Positions 14,366-17,627 of a DNA stretch of 17,627 nt are shown piece by piece. Each line of letters begins with the position of its first letter. The stretch's first letter is position 1. The stretch is from CAYUNT01 sp964446285 (GTDB taxonomy: Bacteria > Sumerlaeota > Sumerlaeia > SLMS01 > CAYUNT01), in assembly GCA_964446285.1 (NCBI GenBank), contig CAYUNT010000090.1, positions 1 to 17,627 of the forward strand, read 5' to 3'. A program made the translations under genes and the position numbers. Below the pieces are notes generated by a model. The model made no database searches and was not told the origin of the DNA. It worked only from the letters and a program-made list of their open reading frames with translations.

Positions 14366-15391
14366 TTAGAACATCATCCAGTCTTCCACGCCAGCGGTGT
14401 CATACAGACGGAAAATCTGGATTTTGTCGCCGGTCGGAGGAGTTGCTCCTGGCTCGGTGACGAACATATAGGTTTTTCCGCTGATTTCCGCAACGCAGGC
14501 GTCGCGAATGCCACCAGTCATGCTGGGATCGGTCACCGACAGGGCGGAGGTAAGCGGATTGGCCACATCGATGAACTGAACCGCAGGCGCGCGAGGGGTT
14601 GTGCTGTTTCCAATGTCCGCGAACAGAATATAAGTGGCGCCTTTCCACTTCAGGAGGCCAATACCCTGCACGGCGACACCATGAATATCGGCGGCCTGAT
14701 AAATGCCAGTGGGAAGAAGCGAAGACAAATCGCCAGGAGTGGCACTATTGTCAATTACGGCACAGGCATCGACCGTCGAGCCATTGCGCGCATAGTAAAT
14801 TTTGTTCCCATCCACCACCAAGTCACGCACGTTGCCGTTGTATGGAGTGGTGAACACGCCCGAGACGGAAACCTGGGTTAGGGGGCTTGCGCCATTAAGC
14901 GTGTATGTGCGCAAGCTCGAATTAATCACGTAGGAGGCAACCACTTCCGCCGAGCCGTAGGCATAAGGGGCCACTGTGACAAGCCGCTGGCCAATCACCG
15001 TTTCCTCATCGACGAAAGCGCCAGCCTGATCCAGCACTGCCAGATAGCCATCGCTTCCGTTATCACCCGCCACGTAGATTTTGCCTGTGGCCTGATCGAT
15101 CTGAACGCCCTGCACACCACGGCCTGATGCCCACGTTGTGCGGCTGGAAAGGTCGATGAACTGCGTTACCACCGGCGAAGGGCCAGTCGGGTCGGTGATT
15201 TTAAGCACGTCCTGGTTGTTGAACGAACCAACAAACAGGGCGCCGTTGTAAAAGTCGATGCATCCCGGGAAGTTCGAGACCGACGAAATGTCAATCGATC
15301 CCACATAGACCACTCCCGGAACCTCTGCGGTGGCGAGGCTGACGGACAAAGCCAGAACCACACCTAAAAATGGACAAACATACTTTTTCAT
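14366..15391 (-). CDS. Exported protein, probable beta-propeller, with C-terminal VEDWMMF tail
   Basis: No specific family is recognised. The start at 15391 is chosen over the upstream in-frame ATG 15451 because a signal peptide begins there (MKKYVCPFLGVVLALSVSLATA, cleavage expected after Ala22) and AAAGGA lies 9 nt upstream. The mature protein shows recurring strands with the patterns GALFVGSFNN, GKIYVAGDNGSDGYLAVLD, GNKIYYARNGS and KTYMFVTEPG. These are spaced about 40-60 residues apart, as in NHL/YVTN-type propellers that track event or position data. There are 341 residues. The last seven, VEDWMMF, resemble the tail of the exported protein at 16048. It converges on the glycosyltransferase with a shared terminator and has its own candidate promoter. 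The role may be surface-associated; not assigned. Confidence 0.85.
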   Translation of the reverse strand: MKKYVCPFLGVVLALSVSLATAEVPGVVYVGSIDISSVSNFPGCIDFYNGALFVGSFNNQDVLKITDPTGPSPVVTQFIDLSSRTTWASGRGVQGVQIDQATGKIYVAGDNGSDGYLAVLDQAGAFVDEETVIGQRLVTVAPYAYGSAEVVASYVINSSLRTYTLNGASPLTQVSVSGVFTTPYNGNVRDLVVDGNKIYYARNGSTVDACAVIDNSATPGDLSSLLPTGIYQAADIHGVAVQGIGLLKWKGATYILFADIGNSTTPRAPAVQFIDVANPLTSALSVTDPSMTGGIRDACVAEISGKTYMFVTEPGATPPTGDKIQIFRLYDTAGVEDWMMF

Positions 15392-15474
15392 GGCGATTGA
15401 TCCTTTCGCGGCTGCGAGAATATCAGGCTTGCGTTCCTTTGCCTGGGGCACGGTCCATCCCGTGCATGCCTAGA

Positions 15475-15503
15475 AATAGAAAATACGATTAAGCACAAGT
15501 CAA
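15475..15503 (-). promoter_or_regulatory. Candidate sigma-70 promoter of the minus-strand exported protein
   Basis: On the minus strand TTGACT (15498-15503) and TCTATT (15475-15480) are separated by exactly 17 nt. They lie 84 nt upstream of the chosen start at 15391. The -35 matches consensus at five of six positions and the -10 at four. Confidence 0.55.
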
Positions 15504-15627
15504 GCCCAATCCCAGAAATCATTCGAACTAACGGACAGAATTTCCCCAATCAAATGAATGTCGTGGATTCCGACAGGAAGGCGCTTCTTGTTCGTTTGCA
15601 TTTTACGCCATCGTGGAACAAATAGAC

Positions 15628-15651
15628 GCGCGGTGTTACCGCGCACTTTTT
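15628..15651 (+). terminator. Orphan intrinsic terminator-like hairpin
   Basis: GCGCGGT (15628-15634) pairs perfectly with ACCGCGC (15638-15644) around loop GTT, followed by AC and TTTTT (15647-15651), then AT-rich sequence. No plus-strand gene precedes it, so it would end an unannotated short transcript or act on read-through. Confidence 0.6.
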
Positions 15652-15861
15652 AATTAATTTTTAGAAAGTCTGTCTTCTTCAATACCATTGCAAACAACTT
15701 CGTGCGATTTTCATGTCAGCCGATGATTGGAGTTCTTCAGGTCATCTCGCGCTTTTCGCTTGATTTCCACGCGCCTGCGGGTTTTTATTTTCAGTTGACA
15801 CTAGGGAGGTGTGCACGGTCCAGGTTCTGTCGTTTATTTTTTTAGCATCTAAACCAAACGA

Positions 15862-15889
15862 TTGGAACCTTTCCGGAGTCTGGTAAACT
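15862..15889 (+). promoter_or_regulatory. Weak candidate promoter of the plus-strand exported protein
   Basis: TTGGAA (15862-15867) and TAAACT (15884-15889) are 16 nt apart and lie about 160 nt before the ATG at 16048. Both hexamers match consensus at four of six positions, so this is only a candidate. Confidence 0.3.
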
Positions 15890-15987
15890 ATGTGGGGGCA
15901 TGTCAGCGATACGGAGAATGGGGAAAGTGTGCATAGAATCGACGCAAAAATAGAAAGGGGGTGATTGCAGTTTATCCGCCATCGGCA

Positions 15988-16012
15988 CTTCCAGTCTTAA
16001 CAGTATTGGAAG
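15988..16012. promoter_or_regulatory. Small inverted repeat in the leader of the plus-strand exported protein
   Basis: CTTCCAGT (15988-15995) pairs with ATTGGAAG (16005-16012), 8 bp with one G-U, around a 9-nt loop. It lies 35 nt before the ATG and could influence translation or RNA stability. Confidence 0.35.
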
Positions 16013-16047
16013 GCCGCAAATCTCAAAGAAAATAAAGGATTCCGTCC

Positions 16048-17394
16048 ATGATGAAGAAAGCATGGATTCTTCTTGTTCTCGTTTGCTTGAGCTCCTGGGC
16101 ATTCGCCCAGATGACTATCGACAATTTCGAAAGTTACGCCGACTCGACCGCCCTTCTGGCCGCATGGCCTGAGAATAATGGCATTACCAGTTACACGGTG
16201 AATTCGCTGAACACTGCTGACGGCGCCAATGGAACGGCAAAATGGCTTCAGGCTCTGGATGCAGGATACACCAAGGGCCTGAACAGCCTTACACTTCCTG
16301 GCCCTTCGGCTGCCGACAATTACAAAGTCAAATTCTACTATCAGAGCGGCTTTGGCGGTTATGCCGCATGGCCTGGCCTTACTATCACAGTTAAGCAGAA
16401 TTCGGTCGTGAAGGGATCGGTTTCCCTCGGCTCCACCGCCACCACTGGCTGGACAGCGGCCGAAATCACTGCTAGCTCTTTTACAACCGATCCGGTCGTT
16501 ATTTCGGTTGGCGGCACATACACCAATGATGCCACCCCTCCCACCGGCGGCAATTACTCGCTGGGCCTCGATGAATTCACATTCGAAGCCGCCGCGGTTC
16601 CGCTGCAGCTGGCCATCAGCCCCGATGCGGCTGTGATTCTCTCGGGCACCGAGACAATCACTGCTACCCCCTCGGGCGGCTCTGGCACCTATACGCAGGT
16701 TCGCTTTGACGTTGGCAACAACGGCTCATGGGAAGCCACAGACAATTCCTCTCCGTTCACCTTTAGCTGGAATACGGCTGCCACGCAGGCGGGCCAGGGC
16801 ACAGCGGACATCGCTGTCGAGGTTACGGATTCCCTCAGCACCACCAAGTCGGAAGTGAAAACCTTCACGATCGACAACCGCAATGGCGGGCGCGTAACAC
16901 TCGTATCAAGCAACTTCAATACCTGGACGGGCGGTCTGCCCAATGGATGGGTTAGCTTCCAGGCGAATGCCAATGCAGTCGTCGCTGAAGAAGCCACCAG
17001 CTATAGCCCCAGCGCCGGTGCATGCGTGAAGATCACCTTCACGGCTACTGATACTACGAATCGTTATATCATCCGCTACGGCACATCTTGGGCTGGCGAC
17101 ATTACTGACCTTCAGGCTTCCACGTATGCCAAGGGCGGCAGCGCGCGCCTGTATTATTGCACCAGCACCGATGACGTTACCTTCACCCCCCAGATCGGCA
17201 ACAGCGCGGTGACGATTAACAACCCCGACTGGACATACGGCGTCGGCGCCGCATGGAACATGACCGGCCTTACCGCTGCTGATAAGGTCTCTATTGCGAC
17301 GCACCAGTTCTCCGCTGGCGACTCGTTCTGGGATGACGTTACGGTGAAGGGCACTCCGCCCGCTACCGCTGTCAATGACTGGTTCCTCTTCTAA
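16048..17394 (+). CDS. Exported multidomain beta-sandwich protein with C-terminal VNDWFLF tail
   Basis: No named family is certain. A Sec signal peptide (MMKKAWILLVLVCLSSWAFA) has an expected cut after Ala20. Residues about 22-183 (MTIDNFESYADSTALLAAW start, alternating strands) look like a carbohydrate-binding jelly roll. Residues about 185-278 form an Ig-like domain (LQLAISPDAAVILSGTETI, then FTFSWNTAA and VKTFTIDN). Residues about 285-430 resemble a second jelly roll (VTLVSSNFNTWTGGLPNGW). This suggests sugar or surface binding outside the cell; no catalytic residues are recognised. AAAGGA lies 8 nt before the first ATG; the second Met is 3 nt later. The final seven residues, VNDWFLF, match the tail pattern of the divergent neighbour. 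A strong terminator follows. Confidence 0.87.
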   Translation: MMKKAWILLVLVCLSSWAFAQMTIDNFESYADSTALLAAWPENNGITSYTVNSLNTADGANGTAKWLQALDAGYTKGLNSLTLPGPSAADNYKVKFYYQSGFGGYAAWPGLTITVKQNSVVKGSVSLGSTATTGWTAAEITASSFTTDPVVISVGGTYTNDATPPTGGNYSLGLDEFTFEAAAVPLQLAISPDAAVILSGTETITATPSGGSGTYTQVRFDVGNNGSWEATDNSSPFTFSWNTAATQAGQGTADIAVEVTDSLSTTKSEVKTFTIDNRNGGRVTLVSSNFNTWTGGLPNGWVSFQANANAVVAEEATSYSPSAGACVKITFTATDTTNRYIIRYGTSWAGDITDLQASTYAKGGSARLYYCTSTDDVTFTPQIGNSAVTINNPDWTYGVGAAWNMTGLTAADKVSIATHQFSAGDSFWDDVTVKGTPPATAVNDWFLF

Positions 17395-17453
17395 TTCGTG
17401 ATTCGCGCAATTTCGCTCTTGTGAATTCGTGCGATTCCGAAGTTCTTTCCAAG

Positions 17454-17494
17454 CAGGGGGATGCGCGCCAAACGCGCTTCCCCCTGTTTTTGTT
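17454..17494 (+). terminator. Rho-independent terminator after the exported protein gene
   Basis: CAGGGGGA (17454-17461) pairs with TCCCCCTG (17479-17486). After one T/T mismatch GCGCG pairs with CGCGC around loop CCAAA. The run TTTTTGTT follows at 17487-17494. The stem is strong and ends 60 nt after the stop codon. Confidence 0.92.
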
Positions 17495-17593
17495 AAATAT
17501 CTGGGGTGTGGTGTTTCTGGGCAATGATGCCAGCCAAAATGGAGTCTATTTCTGGAGCGCTGAAGGCGCGGGCAGGAAAAAGCCCCGAAAACC

Positions 17594-17627
17594 ATGAAGG
17601 CGGTTGCCCTGGGCGGGTTGGTTTGGG
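17594..17627 (+). CDS. Possible start of a further gene, truncated by the right edge
   Basis: ATG at 17594 opens MKAVALGGLVW and runs off the window. The composition could be the start of a signal peptide or membrane segment. The nearest purine-rich stretch (AGGAA) is about 15 nt upstream, too far for a good Shine-Dalgarno, so the call is tentative. Confidence 0.2.
   Translation, partial: MKAVALGGLVW

Larger units (their letters stand above)
15392..16047. other. Divergent intergenic region between the two exported-protein genes
   Basis: No gene is supported in these 656 nt. They contain the minus-strand promoter (15475-15503) and a 5'-leader hairpin for the minus gene, GCACGG/CCGTGC, near 15449-15466. 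A terminator-like hairpin with a T-run lies at 15628-15651, a weak plus-strand promoter at 15862-15889, and a small hairpin at 15988-16012. The length and the stray terminator leave room for a small RNA. Confidence 0.6.

Noticed and set aside
15392..15451. Upstream start ATG 15451 for the minus-strand exported protein
   Set aside because: It would bury the signal peptide behind 20 charged residues; the Shine-Dalgarno and signal peptide support 15391.

Overview
The window is a high-GC bacterial chromosome segment, most likely from an uncultured Gram-negative lineage. GlnE, trigger factor, ClpP, Dtd and FeoAB are all bacterial housekeeping or uptake genes. The tRNA encodes its CCA end, and the exported proteins carry classical Sec signal peptides. 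Short palindromic and 7- or 9-nt tandem repeats in and between genes recall PVC-type and related candidate phyla (for example Hydrogenedentota or Sumerlaeota). That placement is a weak inference from style only.

Layout. 1-3492 (minus): most of glnE, the bifunctional regulator of glutamine synthetase, running off the left edge. 3641-3717 (minus): tRNA-Val(GAC). 4082-6355 (plus): tig and clpP, protein folding and proteolysis, without clpX behind them. 6356-8270: a lower-GC restriction-modification unit (D12-class adenine methyltransferase overlapping an HNH endonuclease), preceded by a leader with two strong hairpins and sitting between clpP and dtd. 8295-9350: dtd and a membrane-anchored protein of unknown function. 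9461-12699: a candidate promoter/operator, an unusual FeoA with a Cys-rich N-terminal extension, and FeoB, together a ferrous iron uptake operon. 12700-13080: a repeat-filled spacer. 13081-14259: a GT-B glycosyltransferase. 14366-15391 (minus) and 16048-17394 (plus): two divergently transcribed exported proteins separated by 656 nt. One is a probable beta-propeller and the other a multidomain beta-sandwich protein. A strong terminator and the possible start of another gene close the window.

The most unusual content is in the repeats and protein tails. A 30-nt palindromic unit is inserted in frame in glnE, a 42-nt palindromic unit in frame in feoB, and a 9-copy heptanucleotide array in frame in feoB. 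The same heptamer recurs just before the glycosyltransferase, whose start has no visible Shine-Dalgarno. The two exported proteins, otherwise unrelated in sequence, end in the same short tail, V-[EN]-D-W-x-x-F at the very C-terminus, which may be a sorting or anchoring signal. No complete novel multi-gene system is evident. The restriction-modification unit is the clearest acquired module.
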